A stretch of DNA of 64,000 nt from Chryseobacterium sp. Bi04 (GTDB lineage: Bacteria; Bacteroidota; Bacteroidia; Flavobacteriales; Weeksellaceae), in NCBI RefSeq assembly GCF_918698085.1, contig NZ_CAKKLP010000006.1, positions 124,001 to 188,000 on the forward strand. The letters run 5' to 3'. The notes beneath the pieces were generated by a model, which saw only the letters and a program-made list of their open reading frames with translations, made no database searches and had not been told where the DNA came from. Positions 1-8,194 of the stretch are shown piece by piece. Numbering within the stretch: position 1 is the stretch's first letter; each line of letters opens with the position of its first letter. The translations under genes were made by a program, and so were the position numbers.

Positions 1-71
1 GCGGTCTTAATAAAAGTGGCGAATTTATCCCATACAGAGGAGGGGTCATGATCTCTTACAAATTTAAATAA
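1..71 (+). CDS. 3' end of an unidentified CDS (partial)
   Basis: Frame 3 is open from the left edge to a TAA at 69-71 and encodes 22 residues ending ISYKFK. The stop lies only 4 bases before the next ATG, which is typical of an operon partner. The alternating polar/hydrophobic C-terminus with an aromatic penultimate residue would suit the last strand of an outer-membrane beta-barrel, but this is a guess from very few residues. The start lies outside the window. Confidence 0.5.
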   Translation, partial: GLNKSGEFIPYRGGVMISYKFK

Positions 72-75
72 TACA

Positions 76-282
76 ATGAAACCATTCGGAAGAAATCATA
101 TTATCATTTCAGTGATCACTTTTGTGATCCTTTTTTTAATGAACTACCTTGGGAATGATCTTCCTGATAAATTACAAAGAGCTTTGCTCACTGCTTTTGC
201 AGGAGTTGTTGGGTTAACTGTGGGTTTATTTATCTTAAACAAAGGTAAAAATGACAAAAACCCACCTCAGCATTTTGATTAG
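76..282 (+). CDS. small two-helix membrane protein of unknown function
   Basis: A 68-residue protein with a short basic N-terminus, a first membrane segment around residues 8-26, a short hydrophilic loop (DLPDKLQR) and a second segment around residues 36-54, ending in a charged cytoplasmic tail. The ATG is 4 bases after the stop of the upstream partial gene, so the two are probably co-transcribed. I do not recognise the family. The hydrophobicity pattern and tight spacing argue that it is real. Confidence 0.6.
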   Translation: MKPFGRNHIIISVITFVILFLMNYLGNDLPDKLQRALLTAFAGVVGLTVGLFILNKGKNDKNPPQHFD

Positions 283-286
283 TTAA

Positions 287-402
287 AAGCTGGAAGTTAG
301 AAGCACGAGGCTGGAAGTTATTTTCAGTCATATTACTACCAACTGGTCTTAAAAAAAATAAAAGCCATTTTTATGGCTTTCATAACTTCCGACTTCCAGC
401 TT
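287..402. repeat. nested inverted repeat flanking a terminator
   Basis: AAGCTGGAAGT at 287-297 is mirrored by ACTTCCAGCTT at 392-402, and GGAAGTTAT at 313-321 by ATAACTTCC at 382-390. The two nested arms enclose the terminator at 361-380. CTGGAAGT is repeated within the left arm. It looks like a member of an interspersed intergenic repeat family; I see no other copy in this window. Confidence 0.5.
351..380 (-). terminator. intrinsic terminator for namZ
   Basis: AAAGCCAT (361-368) and ATGGCTTT (373-380) form a hairpin with a TTTT loop. On the minus strand it is followed by a long T-rich run (351-360), as expected for Rho-independent termination after the DUF1343 gene that ends at 427. Confidence 0.75.
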
Positions 403-426
403 CAAACCTCCTTTCTAGCCCCCCAA

Positions 427-1623
427 TTAATTTTCGTACACCACATACCTGGTTCTGATCTTTTCAAAATCGGCCAGGTCTTTTTTCCACGAAGCTTTAA
501 TTTCCGGAATTGTTTTGCCGGCAATGATCTGCTTTCTGAATTCATCGGTTCCGGATAATGTATCAAACCATAGATTTTTCAGGAAGAAATCCAGCTGGGG
601 GTTTTTATAATTCTGATATGCTTTTATAACCCATTCAAGGTTAAGTTCTCTTAAATCTTTTGGGTATTTCGAAAGGTTTTCACCATGGCAGAGCTTTCCG
701 TTCAGAAAAGGATCTTTAGCCCCATAGCTTGGTTTGGGAGTAAACTCATATGGCAGTTTTTCTGTCCACGGAGAACCATAAACCTGGAAAGGGATATCTG
801 TTCCTCTTCCTACAGAAACCTGAGTTCCTTCAAAAAAGCATAAGCTAGGATAAAGATTAATGGCTTTATCATTCGGTAAGTTGGGAGAAGGTTTATCTAA
901 AATTGGATACCGTTGTTTTTTATGGTAATTTTTCATTGGAATAAGGGTATATTTAGCCTGAACACCATTTTTCAGCCACTTTTCTCCGTTTACCATTTTT
1001 CCATATTCTCCAATTGTCAGCCCATATACTACAGGAACTTCATGCATGCCTACAAAGCTTGCCCATTTTTTTCTTAAAACAGGGCCGTCAGTATAACCGT
1101 CATGTGGATTCGGGCGATCCAGAACCATGATTTCAACATTATTTTCAGCACCGGCTTCCATTAAATAAGTTAATGTAGAGATATAGGTATAAAACCTTAC
1201 ACCTACATCCTGGATATCAAAAAGAACAATGTCAATACCTTTTAACTGTTCAGGTTTTGGTTTTTTATTATTGCCATATAATGAAACAATGGGCAATCCT
1301 GTTTTTACATCTACTCCATTTTTCACTTTCGCACCGGCATCAGCATCTCCCCTGAACCCATGTTCCGGAGCAAAAATAGCTTTAATGTTAATCTTATTTT
1401 TTACTAAAAAATCTACCAGATGATTCTTATCACTCATCAGCCCGGTTTGATTGGTCACAATGCCAATCGTTTTGTTTTTTAACAGGGGTAAATACAATTC
1501 AGGCTGATCGGCTCCGGTTTTAAAATCCGGTTGAACTTGAGCCTGAGAATAATATTGGTTGAATACTCCTAAAAAAATTAGGCAAATAAGAAGTAAATTT
1601 TTAATTTTGAAATCTAAATTCAT
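427..1623 (-). CDS. namZ: DUF1343 exo-beta-N-acetylmuramidase (NamZ family), exported
   Basis: The 398-residue product starts with a classical signal peptide (MNLDFKIKNLLLICLIFLGV..., cleavage near YSQAQ). The mature part has the DUF1343 signatures NKTIGIVTNQTGL, FAPEHGFRGDADAGA, DIQDVGVRFYTY and DRPNPH, followed by the family's C-terminal domain. Characterised members release terminal N-acetylmuramic acid from peptidoglycan fragments in the periplasm, so a cell-wall recycling role is likely. The frame is open for 74 more codons upstream, but that part lies antisense to the neighbouring permease and lacks signal-peptide character; ATG 1623 is therefore chosen. This start is only 4 bp from the start of the divergent permease, so its promoter must lie inside that gene. 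Confidence 0.88.
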   Translation of the reverse strand: MNLDFKIKNLLLICLIFLGVFNQYYSQAQVQPDFKTGADQPELYLPLLKNKTIGIVTNQTGLMSDKNHLVDFLVKNKINIKAIFAPEHGFRGDADAGAKVKNGVDVKTGLPIVSLYGNNKKPKPEQLKGIDIVLFDIQDVGVRFYTYISTLTYLMEAGAENNVEIMVLDRPNPHDGYTDGPVLRKKWASFVGMHEVPVVYGLTIGEYGKMVNGEKWLKNGVQAKYTLIPMKNYHKKQRYPILDKPSPNLPNDKAINLYPSLCFFEGTQVSVGRGTDIPFQVYGSPWTEKLPYEFTPKPSYGAKDPFLNGKLCHGENLSKYPKDLRELNLEWVIKAYQNYKNPQLDFFLKNLWFDTLSGTDEFRKQIIAGKTIPEIKASWKKDLADFEKIRTRYVVYEN

Positions 1624-1627
1624 AAGC

Positions 1628-2857
1628 TTGAAATTTCCTTTATATTTCTCTAGAAAAATAGCATTTTCCAAAGATAACAAAAATAACCTTTCAAGAGTTA
1701 TCATCTTCATTGGCAGACTTTCTGTAGCTTTGGGAATCATTGTTTCCTTAATTACCGTGGCCACAGGCTTTGGTTCTAAAAAAGCTATTAAAGAAAGACT
1801 GGCAGATTTCAGCGGACATATTACCGTAAGGTCTACACGTTCCAATTCTTCCTATAATACTTCAGTACTTGATAACCAGGGGCTCAATATTCCTAAGATC
1901 AAAGAACTTCCAGATGTGGAAAGTATCCAGAAATATGCCACAGTTACCGGTATTATGCGGAATGAGCATAGCTTTGCAGGCATTACATTTAAGGGAGTTG
2001 GAAAAGATTTTGACAGTCTCAGGTTTAAGAAATTCTTAATTGCCGGTACTACTCCCAACGTCACAGAAGTAGGCTTCAACAACGATGTAGCCATTTCACA
2101 GAAAGTGGCTAACGATCTTCACCTAAAGCTCAACGATAGTATTGTCACTGTTTTTTTAAAGGCAGATCAAAAGCCAATTTATCGTAAGTTCCGTGTACTT
2201 GGAATTTATAGAACCGATATTAAGATGATTGATGATCAATTCGTTCTTGGAGGGATCAATCATGTAAGAAGAATTCTGGATATGAAGCCCGATGAAGCCG
2301 GAGGACTGGATATTTTCCTTAAAAATGTCAACGATATAGATAAAGATTTTCCCGATATTGAGAAACTGATAGGATATAAAAATTACGCAGAAAAAGCGAC
2401 AGAAAAGTTTCCGCAAATCAATGACTGGATAAGCATTTTCGATACGAATATTGCTTTAATCATCATTATTATGCTCATTGTAGTGGTTATTAATATTATT
2501 ATGGTTCTTCTGATCCTTATCATCGAAAGAACCAATTCCATAGGTCTTCTTAAAACATTAGGAGCCAGCAATTCTCAGATCCGGGCCACTTTTATCAACT
2601 ATACACTTATTATTATGATTCCCGGGCTTTTATATGGAAATGCCATTGGATTAGGTCTTATTCTGATTCAGAAATTCTTCGGAATTATTAAACTTAATCC
2701 TGAAAATTATTACGTAAGCACCGTTCCGGTAGATCTTAACCCTATTGCTATTATTTCTATTTCAGTGGGGATTCTAATCATCTCAGGGCTTGCTTTGATT
2801 ATCCCAAGTTATCTGATCAGTAAAATTTCACCGGTAAAAGCAATTAAATATAATTAG
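1628..2857 (+). CDS. FtsX/LolE-like ABC transporter permease
   Basis: A 409-residue membrane protein with the FtsX/MacB topology. One helix sits near the N-terminus (RVIIFIGRLSVALGIIVSLI), a periplasmic domain of roughly 200 residues follows, and three C-terminal helices end at LIIPSYLISKISPVKAIKYN. The layout matches LolC/LolE-type lipoprotein-releasing permeases or related efflux permeases; no ATPase is adjacent, so the partner is encoded elsewhere. No ATG precedes the conserved LKFPLYFSRKIAFSKDN beginning, so I take the TTG at 1628 as the start. It lies 4 bp from the oppositely directed namZ ATG. An upstream TTG (1559) would force a 65-bp overlap with the namZ signal peptide region. Confidence 0.82.
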   Translation: MKFPLYFSRKIAFSKDNKNNLSRVIIFIGRLSVALGIIVSLITVATGFGSKKAIKERLADFSGHITVRSTRSNSSYNTSVLDNQGLNIPKIKELPDVESIQKYATVTGIMRNEHSFAGITFKGVGKDFDSLRFKKFLIAGTTPNVTEVGFNNDVAISQKVANDLHLKLNDSIVTVFLKADQKPIYRKFRVLGIYRTDIKMIDDQFVLGGINHVRRILDMKPDEAGGLDIFLKNVNDIDKDFPDIEKLIGYKNYAEKATEKFPQINDWISIFDTNIALIIIIMLIVVVINIIMVLLILIIERTNSIGLLKTLGASNSQIRATFINYTLIIMIPGLLYGNAIGLGLILIQKFFGIIKLNPENYYVSTVPVDLNPIAIISISVGILIISGLALIIPSYLISKISPVKAIKYN

Positions 2858-2964
2858 TAACGGGAAGGAGCAATAAGCAGCTGATACCATTTTTGGATGT
2901 GAATATCGATGTTGCCAACACGTTATCCACATGTTATCCACAATAAAAATAATTTTAAAAGCCT

Positions 2965-2972
2965 TATCTTTG
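2965..2972 (+). promoter_or_regulatory. Bacteroidota -7 box (TATCTTTG)
   Basis: TATCTTTG matches the TAnnTTTG -7 consensus and lies 20 bases before the ATG of the cysteine-synthase-family gene. No convincing TTTG -33 box is present at the usual spacing. Confidence 0.6.
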
Positions 2973-2991
2973 TCCCGCATATAAAACATTT

Positions 2992-3975
2992 ATGAAATAC
3001 GCAAAAAATATTCTTGAAACTATAGGTAATACACCGCTGGTAAAACTTAACAATGTATTAGGAGAAGACTTTCCGGCATTAGTTTTAGCAAAAGTAGAGA
3101 CTTTCAATCCCGGAAATTCAGTAAAGGACAGAATGGCTCTTAAAATGATAGAAGATGCTGAAAAAGACGGCAGATTAAAACCTGGAGGAACCATCATTGA
3201 GGGAACTTCAGGAAATACAGGAATGGGATTAGCGCTTGCAGCGATCATCAAAGGGTACAAATGTATCTTCGTAACGAATTCCAAACAATCCAAAGAAAAA
3301 TGTGACATTCTTCGTGCTGTAGGTGCTGAGGTTATTGTATGTCCTACTGATGTAAAGCCTACTGACCCGCGTTCTTATTATTCAGTTTCCAAAAGACTGG
3401 CTAAAGAAACGGAGAACGGATGGTATGTGAACCAATATGACAATTTATCTAACAGAACAGCTCATTATGAGTCTACAGCGCCTGAAATCTGGGAGCAGAC
3501 AGAAGGAAAGCTGACTCACTTTGTAGCGGGTGCAGGAACAGGAGGTACGATTACAGGATGTGGAACATTCTTCAAAGAAAAAAACCAGGACATTAAAATA
3601 ATCGGAGTAGACACGTATGGTTCTATCCTGAAAGAATTCCATGAAACCGGAGAGCTTCATTATGACCATGCCTATACTTATATTACAGAAGGAATTGGAG
3701 AAGATATCATTCCTGAGAACTATGATATGTCTGTCATTGATCATTTTGAAAAAGTAACCGATAAAGACGGGGCCATCTATGCTAGAAAGCTGGCTAAAGA
3801 AGAAGGTATTTTCTGTGGATATTCTGCAGGAAGTGCTATTGCCTCCCTGATTCAGATGAAAGATCAGTTCACGAAAGATGATATCATTGTTGTTTTACTT
3901 CATGACCACGGTTCAAGATATGTAGGAAAAATTTACAATGACGAATGGATGAAGGAAATGGGCTGGCTTGATTAA
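2992..3975 (+). CDS. PLP-dependent cysteine synthase / cystathionine beta-synthase family protein
   Basis: The 327-residue protein has a fold-type II PLP enzyme core. The Schiff-base lysine is in NPGNSVKDR (K45), the substrate/phosphate loop is GTSGNTG (71-77), and the PLP-phosphate loop is GAGTGGT (180-186). There is no C-terminal CBS-domain pair, so it is either an O-acetylserine sulfhydrylase or a catalytic-core-only cystathionine beta-synthase; sequence alone does not separate these. Cytoplasmic sulfur amino-acid metabolism is expected. It is monocistronic, with its own -7 box and a downstream shared terminator. Confidence 0.9.
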   Translation: MKYAKNILETIGNTPLVKLNNVLGEDFPALVLAKVETFNPGNSVKDRMALKMIEDAEKDGRLKPGGTIIEGTSGNTGMGLALAAIIKGYKCIFVTNSKQSKEKCDILRAVGAEVIVCPTDVKPTDPRSYYSVSKRLAKETENGWYVNQYDNLSNRTAHYESTAPEIWEQTEGKLTHFVAGAGTGGTITGCGTFFKEKNQDIKIIGVDTYGSILKEFHETGELHYDHAYTYITEGIGEDIIPENYDMSVIDHFEKVTDKDGAIYARKLAKEEGIFCGYSAGSAIASLIQMKDQFTKDDIIVVLLHDHGSRYVGKIYNDEWMKEMGWLD

Positions 3976-4002
3976 TAAACGATCACTTCACGATAAAACA
4001 AA

Positions 4003-4026
4003 AATCAGAGCAATTGCTCTGATTTT
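4003..4026. terminator. bidirectional terminator
   Basis: A perfect palindrome (AATCAGAGCAA / TTGCTCTGATT, 4003-4024) runs into T6 on the plus strand and has a matching A-rich flank on the other side. It lies between the convergent ends at 3975 (+) and 4027 (-), so it can serve both genes. Confidence 0.85.
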
Positions 4027-4557
4027 TTATTCTTTATTAATATTTTCTTTAAGTATTTTTTTGAGTAGATTATACTCCCTTTCAGTCATTGACTTCTTTG
4101 GAAACATATAACTGTACTTACCTTCCAGAGCAATAAATTCATTATTAGCATCAAAATATTCAAAGTCTTTCCATTCGCTGGTTTCTTTCTCTCCATCTAT
4201 ATTTACCGTAAAAAAAAGAGAATCAAATCTTATTTCGTAAAGCTTACATTTTTCAAGTACTCCCAGATAATGATTCACCTGTTTCTTCCATCTGGACACT
4301 TTATTAATGCTTACAGACAGAAAAACCGTACAAAGGAGAAATATAAAACTTAAAAAATATAAGACTCCCCGGCTATCCTTACTCAAGCTGTCTTTCAAAA
4401 GAAATGCAATAAATAGAATAGCAGCAGCTACAATTGTTGTGATGGTCTTACTTCTGGTAGTAGGTGAGAAAAGTAAATTTCCCTGGTTTCCGCTAAAATA
4501 AATGTCTTCAAACGTCTTTCTGTCAGGCCTTAGTACGATCACCTTTTCTTCACTCAT
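4027..4557 (-). CDS. YcxB-like membrane protein
   Basis: A 176-residue protein with two adjacent membrane helices around residues 38-56 and 64-83, followed by a soluble C-terminal domain. That domain contains TSEWKDFEYFDANNEFIAL...YMFPKKSM, the pattern of YcxB-like C-terminal domains (W-x-D-h-x5-9-h-hL then FPK). Function is unknown in the family. It is last in a minus-strand run cbpA-cbpM-this gene, with a 41-bp gap to cbpM. Confidence 0.65.
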   Translation of the reverse strand: MSEEKVIVLRPDRKTFEDIYFSGNQGNLLFSPTTRSKTITTIVAAAILFIAFLLKDSLSKDSRGVLYFLSFIFLLCTVFLSVSINKVSRWKKQVNHYLGVLEKCKLYEIRFDSLFFTVNIDGEKETSEWKDFEYFDANNEFIALEGKYSYMFPKKSMTEREYNLLKKILKENINKE

Positions 4558-4598
4558 AATATAAATATATAGTTTGCTTTATAAAGCTGTAAAGCTAG

Positions 4599-4901
4599 CT
4601 AAATATCTTCATATTGATCACTTATAGCATTAAGTTTGTTCATCAGTTCCCGGTTTCTGTTTTTTAAGGCATTCAGTTTCTTCAGCATATTATGGATCAC
4701 TTCCAGACCGGGAAGATTGATTTCAAGATCATAATGCCAGTTGGAAAATTTTTCAAGTTCCGGCAGGTCTTCATACATCAGATAATGGATATCATTTTCA
4801 ATATGAATGTTTAACAAACCATATTCTACAAGATCATCAAAAAAAGTGATTTCTATATTATAGATTTTTACGAGTTCCTCCCGTGATATTCTTTCACTCA
4901 T
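4599..4901 (-). CDS. cbpM: chaperone modulator CbpM-like protein
   Basis: A 100-residue soluble protein with a MerR-like N-terminal helix-turn-helix (ISREELVKIYNIEITFFDDLVEYGLL) and a C-terminal helix (VIHNMLKKLNALKNRNRELMNKL) with coiled-coil character. CbpM proteins bind the J-domain of CbpA and inhibit its co-chaperone activity. The assignment is strongly supported by position: its ATG is 3 bp after the stop of the CbpA-like gene in the same operon. Confidence 0.8.
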   Translation of the reverse strand: MSERISREELVKIYNIEITFFDDLVEYGLLNIHIENDIHYLMYEDLPELEKFSNWHYDLEINLPGLEVIHNMLKKLNALKNRNRELMNKLNAISDQYEDI

Positions 4902-4904
4902 AGC

Positions 4905-5816
4905 CTAGGAATTTTTTAGTTGTTCAAAAAGTTCTTTCTGCTTTTCTGTAAGGTTTACCGGCAATCTCACTTCATAGGTTACAAAAAGATCACCATACTG
5001 CCCTTCTTTTTTGTAAACAGGAAAACCTTTTCCTTTAAGTCTTACCGTCATTCCGTTTTGAGTTTCCGGTTTTACTTTAAGATTGACGCTGCTATCCAGG
5101 GTATTTACTTGTATGCCTCCACCCAAAACAGCAGTATACATATCGATAACGACCTTAGTTTTCAGATCATCTCCTATTCTTTCAAAATCCGGATCAGCAG
5201 GGATATTAAATGTAATATAAAGATCTCCGTGAGGGCCACCGTTAAAACCGGGATTTCCATGTCCTTTCAACTTAATCTGCTGTCCGTCGTAAACCCCTGC
5301 AGGAATAGTAATTCTTACTTTTTTACCATTGATTTCAAAAGTTTGCGGATGAGTGGTAGCAGCATCTCTTAAATTCAGATTCAGCTCTGCCTGAATATCC
5401 TTTCCTTTAAATTTTCCGGAGGCACTTCCCCGTGAGCTTTTGCTAAAGCCGCCAGCTCCGCCAAACATACTTTGGAAGAAATCTGAAAAATCTTCCTCTT
5501 CACCAAAATCGGCTCCGGAATATCCTCTGCTATAATTCTGCTGCTGTTGATATTGCTTTTGCTGTTGCTGGGCTTTTTCGTATTCTTCACCATGTTTCCA
5601 ATGCTCTCCGTATTTATCATACTTAGCACGGTTTTCAGCATTACTGAGCACTTCATTGGCTTCATTCAGTTCTTTGAATTTTTTTTCGGCCTCTTTATCG
5701 TCGGGATTAAGATCAGGATGTAGTTTTCTGGCCAGCTTTCGATAAGCTTTCTTGATATCATCCTGTGTTGCGTTTTTATCTACGCCTAAAATTTTATAGT
5801 AATCTATATAAGCCAT
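4905..5816 (-). CDS. cbpA: DnaJ/CbpA-type J-domain co-chaperone
   Basis: The 303-residue protein has an N-terminal J-domain (residues 4-68) with the invariant HPD at 33-35, which stimulates DnaK ATPase. A Gln-rich linker (residues ~82-93) leads to a Gly/Phe-rich segment ([13 protein letters not shown]). The C-terminal substrate-binding domains follow ([20 protein letters not shown], then a second barrel ending [11 protein letters not shown]). The CxxCxGxG zinc region is absent, which makes it a class II/CbpA-type protein rather than DnaJ itself. It is the first gene of an operon with cbpM and the YcxB-like gene. Confidence 0.9.
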   Translation of the reverse strand: MAYIDYYKILGVDKNATQDDIKKAYRKLARKLHPDLNPDDKEAEKKFKELNEANEVLSNAENRAKYDKYGEHWKHGEEYEKAQQQQKQYQQQQNYSRGYSGADFGEEEDFSDFFQSMFGGAGGFSKSSRGSASGKFKGKDIQAELNLNLRDAATTHPQTFEINGKKVRITIPAGVYDGQQIKLKGHGNPGFNGGPHGDLYITFNIPADPDFERIGDDLKTKVVIDMYTAVLGGGIQVNTLDSSVNLKVKPETQNGMTVRLKGKGFPVYKKEGQYGDLFVTYEVRLPVNLTEKQKELFEQLKNS

Positions 5817-5832
5817 AGAAATGATGTTTACT

Positions 5833-5840
5833 CAAATTTA
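5833..5840 (-). promoter_or_regulatory. candidate -7 box for the cbpA operon
   Basis: The minus strand reads TAAATTTG, an exact TAnnTTTG match, 16 bases upstream of the cbpA ATG. No clear -33 TTTG lies at the standard distance. Confidence 0.4.
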
Positions 5841-5887
5841 TGAAATTTACCTCTGAAAGTTATATAACAAAATGTTAAAAATAAAGC

Positions 5888-5895
5888 TATCTTTG
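5888..5895 (+). promoter_or_regulatory. Bacteroidota -7 box (TATCTTTG)
   Basis: TATCTTTG is an exact TAnnTTTG match, 13 bases before the ATG of the symporter gene, implying a very short leader. Confidence 0.55.
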
Positions 5896-5908
5896 ATAAA
5901 AAGCCCAT

Positions 5909-7108
5909 ATGAAAGAAGTATTGAAAAACTACTCAGGAATTATATTATTACTCTTAGGAATTAGTGTTGGAAGCATTATAGGAATAGCTGCTCCCGGTAT
6001 TGTAGGGTATATAAAACCTTTGGGAGATATTTTCCTTAACCTTCTTTTTGTAAGTGTAGTACCTCTGGTATTCTTTGCCGTTTCCAATTCTATTGCTTCT
6101 TTGGAGCAGCAGTCAAAATTTGGAAAGATTATTCTTATTATGGCTCTTACCTTTTTATTCTTCATCCTGACGGCTGCCGTTTTTACCATCTGTGCAGTCT
6201 ATCTCTTCCCTGTTTCCGGGGTTTCGGGAAGCTCTGAAGCTATTACAGAGGCCGCTAATAATGATACATGGGGTGATAGGATTGTTGGATTTTTTACCGT
6301 AGGGGAATTTACAGCTCTTTTTTCAAGGCAGAATATGCTGGCCCTTCTTATATTTGCTTTTATGACGGGTTTTGCTGCCCGGAAAGCAGGAGAAAAGGGA
6401 GCGCCTTTCAGAGTTTTTATTGCTTCAGGATATGAAGTCATGAAAGAGCTTCTTCTATTGATCATGAACCTGGCTCCTATCGGTCTTGGAGCTTATTTTG
6501 CGTTTCAGGTAGCCACTTTAGGGCCTCAGCTCTTTGGATTTTATGCTAAGCCTTTAGGCTTGTACTATATTGCCGGAATTATTTATTTCTTTGTCTTTTT
6601 TTCACTGTATGCTTTTATGGCCAATGGGCAAAAAGGAGTTAGAAATTTCTGGACCAACGCCATTTATCCCAGCCTTACTGCCATAAGTACCTGCAGCAGT
6701 TTTGCTACCATGCCTGCCAACTTACAGGCAGCCTCTAAAATTGGAATACCTAACTCTATTGCCAACCTGGTTATTCCTATTGGGACAACACTCCATAAAA
6801 ACGGATCTTCCATGTCTTCCATTATAAAAATCTATGTTGCTTTTTTAATTATTGGAAAAGATTTTTTTGATCCGGCGAATCTGTTGCTGGCACTGGGAAT
6901 TACTGTTTTTGTAAGTATTGTAGCCGGAGGTATTCCCAATGGTGGATATATCGGTGAAATGCTGATGATTTCGGTGTATAAATTACCCCAGGAAGCCATT
7001 CCTGCTGTGATGATTATCGGAACATTGGTAGACCCGTTAGCCACTGTTCTGAACGCTGTAGGTGATATAGTTGCAGCAATGTTTGTAAACCGGTTTGTGA
7101 AGACCTGA
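5909..7108 (+). CDS. dicarboxylate/amino acid:cation (Na+ or H+) symporter, DAACS family
   Basis: The 399-residue polytopic inner-membrane protein has the DAACS/SDF hallmarks. These are a serine-rich hairpin (AISTCSSFATMPANL), the substrate/Na+-site motif region (IPIGTTLHKNGSSM), and the second hairpin with GGIPNGGYIGE and GTLVDPLATVLNAVGD. Family members take up glutamate, aspartate, C4-dicarboxylates or Ser/Thr; the substrate cannot be set from sequence. The length is slightly short for the family (about 400-450). It stands alone, directly behind its -7 box and divergent from the chaperone operon. Confidence 0.88.
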   Translation: MKEVLKNYSGIILLLLGISVGSIIGIAAPGIVGYIKPLGDIFLNLLFVSVVPLVFFAVSNSIASLEQQSKFGKIILIMALTFLFFILTAAVFTICAVYLFPVSGVSGSSEAITEAANNDTWGDRIVGFFTVGEFTALFSRQNMLALLIFAFMTGFAARKAGEKGAPFRVFIASGYEVMKELLLLIMNLAPIGLGAYFAFQVATLGPQLFGFYAKPLGLYYIAGIIYFFVFFSLYAFMANGQKGVRNFWTNAIYPSLTAISTCSSFATMPANLQAASKIGIPNSIANLVIPIGTTLHKNGSSMSSIIKIYVAFLIIGKDFFDPANLLLALGITVFVSIVAGGIPNGGYIGEMLMISVYKLPQEAIPAVMIIGTLVDPLATVLNAVGDIVAAMFVNRFVKT

Positions 7109-7176
7109 TTGTAGAATGACCTTCGATCAATTTCCACATAAAAACTTCTATAATAACCGCTTAAGCTTTATTTTCC

Positions 7177-7704
7177 ATGAATTCATTTTTTCAAAGTATC
7201 GGTTTATACACCAGTAAAAACATTGAAATTAACGTCAATATAGCTGAACTTAATAAAGGACTAAGGAAAATTACTTATACAACCAATACTACTTTTATAT
7301 CCCTGATTTCAGATTCAGCAATTCCCACAAGATTTGAATACCGGGGAATAGTTAATGAAAAAAACTTTACTATTAAGAGGAGAAGACATTTATTTGATAT
7401 CAACCTGAATTATCCGGTGATTAAAGGAAGCCTGTATGATCAGAATACTATAACCACTGTTTCTTTAACATATATTCCTTCCCCTTTTCAGATTTTCACC
7501 TTTATACTTTTGTTATGTTTCTTCATAGCTGCAGTTGCTGTCAATGTAAAAAATGGAGGTCAGCACCTTCCTTTTATTGCAGTTTCTTCACTCATGACGG
7601 GAACTCAATATTTCGTATTAAAAAGAGAGATCATAAAAGGAAAACACGATTTTGAAAGAGAGCTGAGCTCTATAAGTCAAGAATATTCTTCTGTAGTGCA
7701 CTGA
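7177..7704 (+). CDS. hypothetical protein with two membrane helices
   Basis: A 175-residue protein. The N-terminal ~100 residues look soluble and beta-rich. Two hydrophobic helices follow around residues 107-124 and 132-148, then a short basic/helical tail. The overall plan resembles the YcxB-like gene at 4027-4557 in reverse order (soluble domain first), but I see no shared motif. No assigned function. Its start is 68 bp after the symporter stop, so co-transcription is possible. Confidence 0.6.
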   Translation: MNSFFQSIGLYTSKNIEINVNIAELNKGLRKITYTTNTTFISLISDSAIPTRFEYRGIVNEKNFTIKRRRHLFDINLNYPVIKGSLYDQNTITTVSLTYIPSPFQIFTFILLLCFFIAAVAVNVKNGGQHLPFIAVSSLMTGTQYFVLKREIIKGKHDFERELSSISQEYSSVVH

Positions 7705-7743
7705 GAGCATTATATCCTGTATGAATCTATATCTGTCAGGATT

Positions 7744-8127
7744 CTATTCACTGCGTTTTACCGGCTCCAGGTTTTCATATTCTTCGGGAGTAAAAAGCCT
7801 GTACTGAACTTTAAATGTTTTCCCCAAAGGTGTTTCGAGAGAGAAACCTCCCGGTCCAAAGCCCTCTGCCACATCGAGGGTAAAGTGCGAATATTTCCAA
7901 TATTCGAATAAATCCCGGTCTATCCAGAATTCATATCCATTGATGGTTCCAATCATAGCATCGTTCATTCTGGGGAAAAACCCTCCTTTCTCAAAACATT
8001 GGGGCTGCGTTCCTTCACAGCATCCTCCAGCCTGATAAAACATCAGGGCACCATACTTATTTTCAAGCTCCCGAATGACGTCAAGTGCCTTTTCCGTTGC
8101 TGAAAGTCTTGCTATTTTTCCTTCCAT
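7744..8127 (-). CDS. DUF779 family protein
   Basis: A 127-residue cytoplasmic protein with the DUF779 signature: a cysteine cluster GGCCEGTQPQCF near residues 34-45, then GYEFWIDRDLFEYWKYSHFTLDV and GPGGFSLETPLG. The function is unresolved; the family is repeatedly found beside aldehyde dehydrogenases, which holds here (alcohol and aldehyde dehydrogenase genes lie upstream on the same strand). The clustered Cys residues suggest metal or thiol chemistry; that is inference. A strong terminator sits 18 bp upstream of its ATG, so its expression must depend on read-through or on a promoter overlapping that hairpin. Confidence 0.85.
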   Translation of the reverse strand: MEGKIARLSATEKALDVIRELENKYGALMFYQAGGCCEGTQPQCFEKGGFFPRMNDAMIGTINGYEFWIDRDLFEYWKYSHFTLDVAEGFGPGGFSLETPLGKTFKVQYRLFTPEEYENLEPVKRSE

Positions 8128-8145
8128 TTTTTTATTTTTATATTG

Positions 8146-8175
8146 AAAAAAGTCCGGCAGATTAGTCTGCCGGAC
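8146..8175 (-). terminator. strong intrinsic terminator/attenuator between adh and DUF779
   Basis: GTCCGGCAGA (8152-8161) pairs perfectly with TCTGCCGGAC (8166-8175) around a TTAG loop, and on the minus strand T6 (8151-8146) follows. It lies after the alcohol dehydrogenase stop and just before the DUF779 start. Confidence 0.88.
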
Positions 8176-8194
8176 ATAAAATACTCATCATGTT

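Noticed and set aside
1624-1845. Extended N-terminus of NamZ
   Set aside because: The extra 74 residues are antisense to permease helix 1 and would hide the signal peptide.
4920-5372. 150-residue plus-strand ORF inside cbpA
   Set aside because: Antisense shadow of the well-supported J-domain gene.
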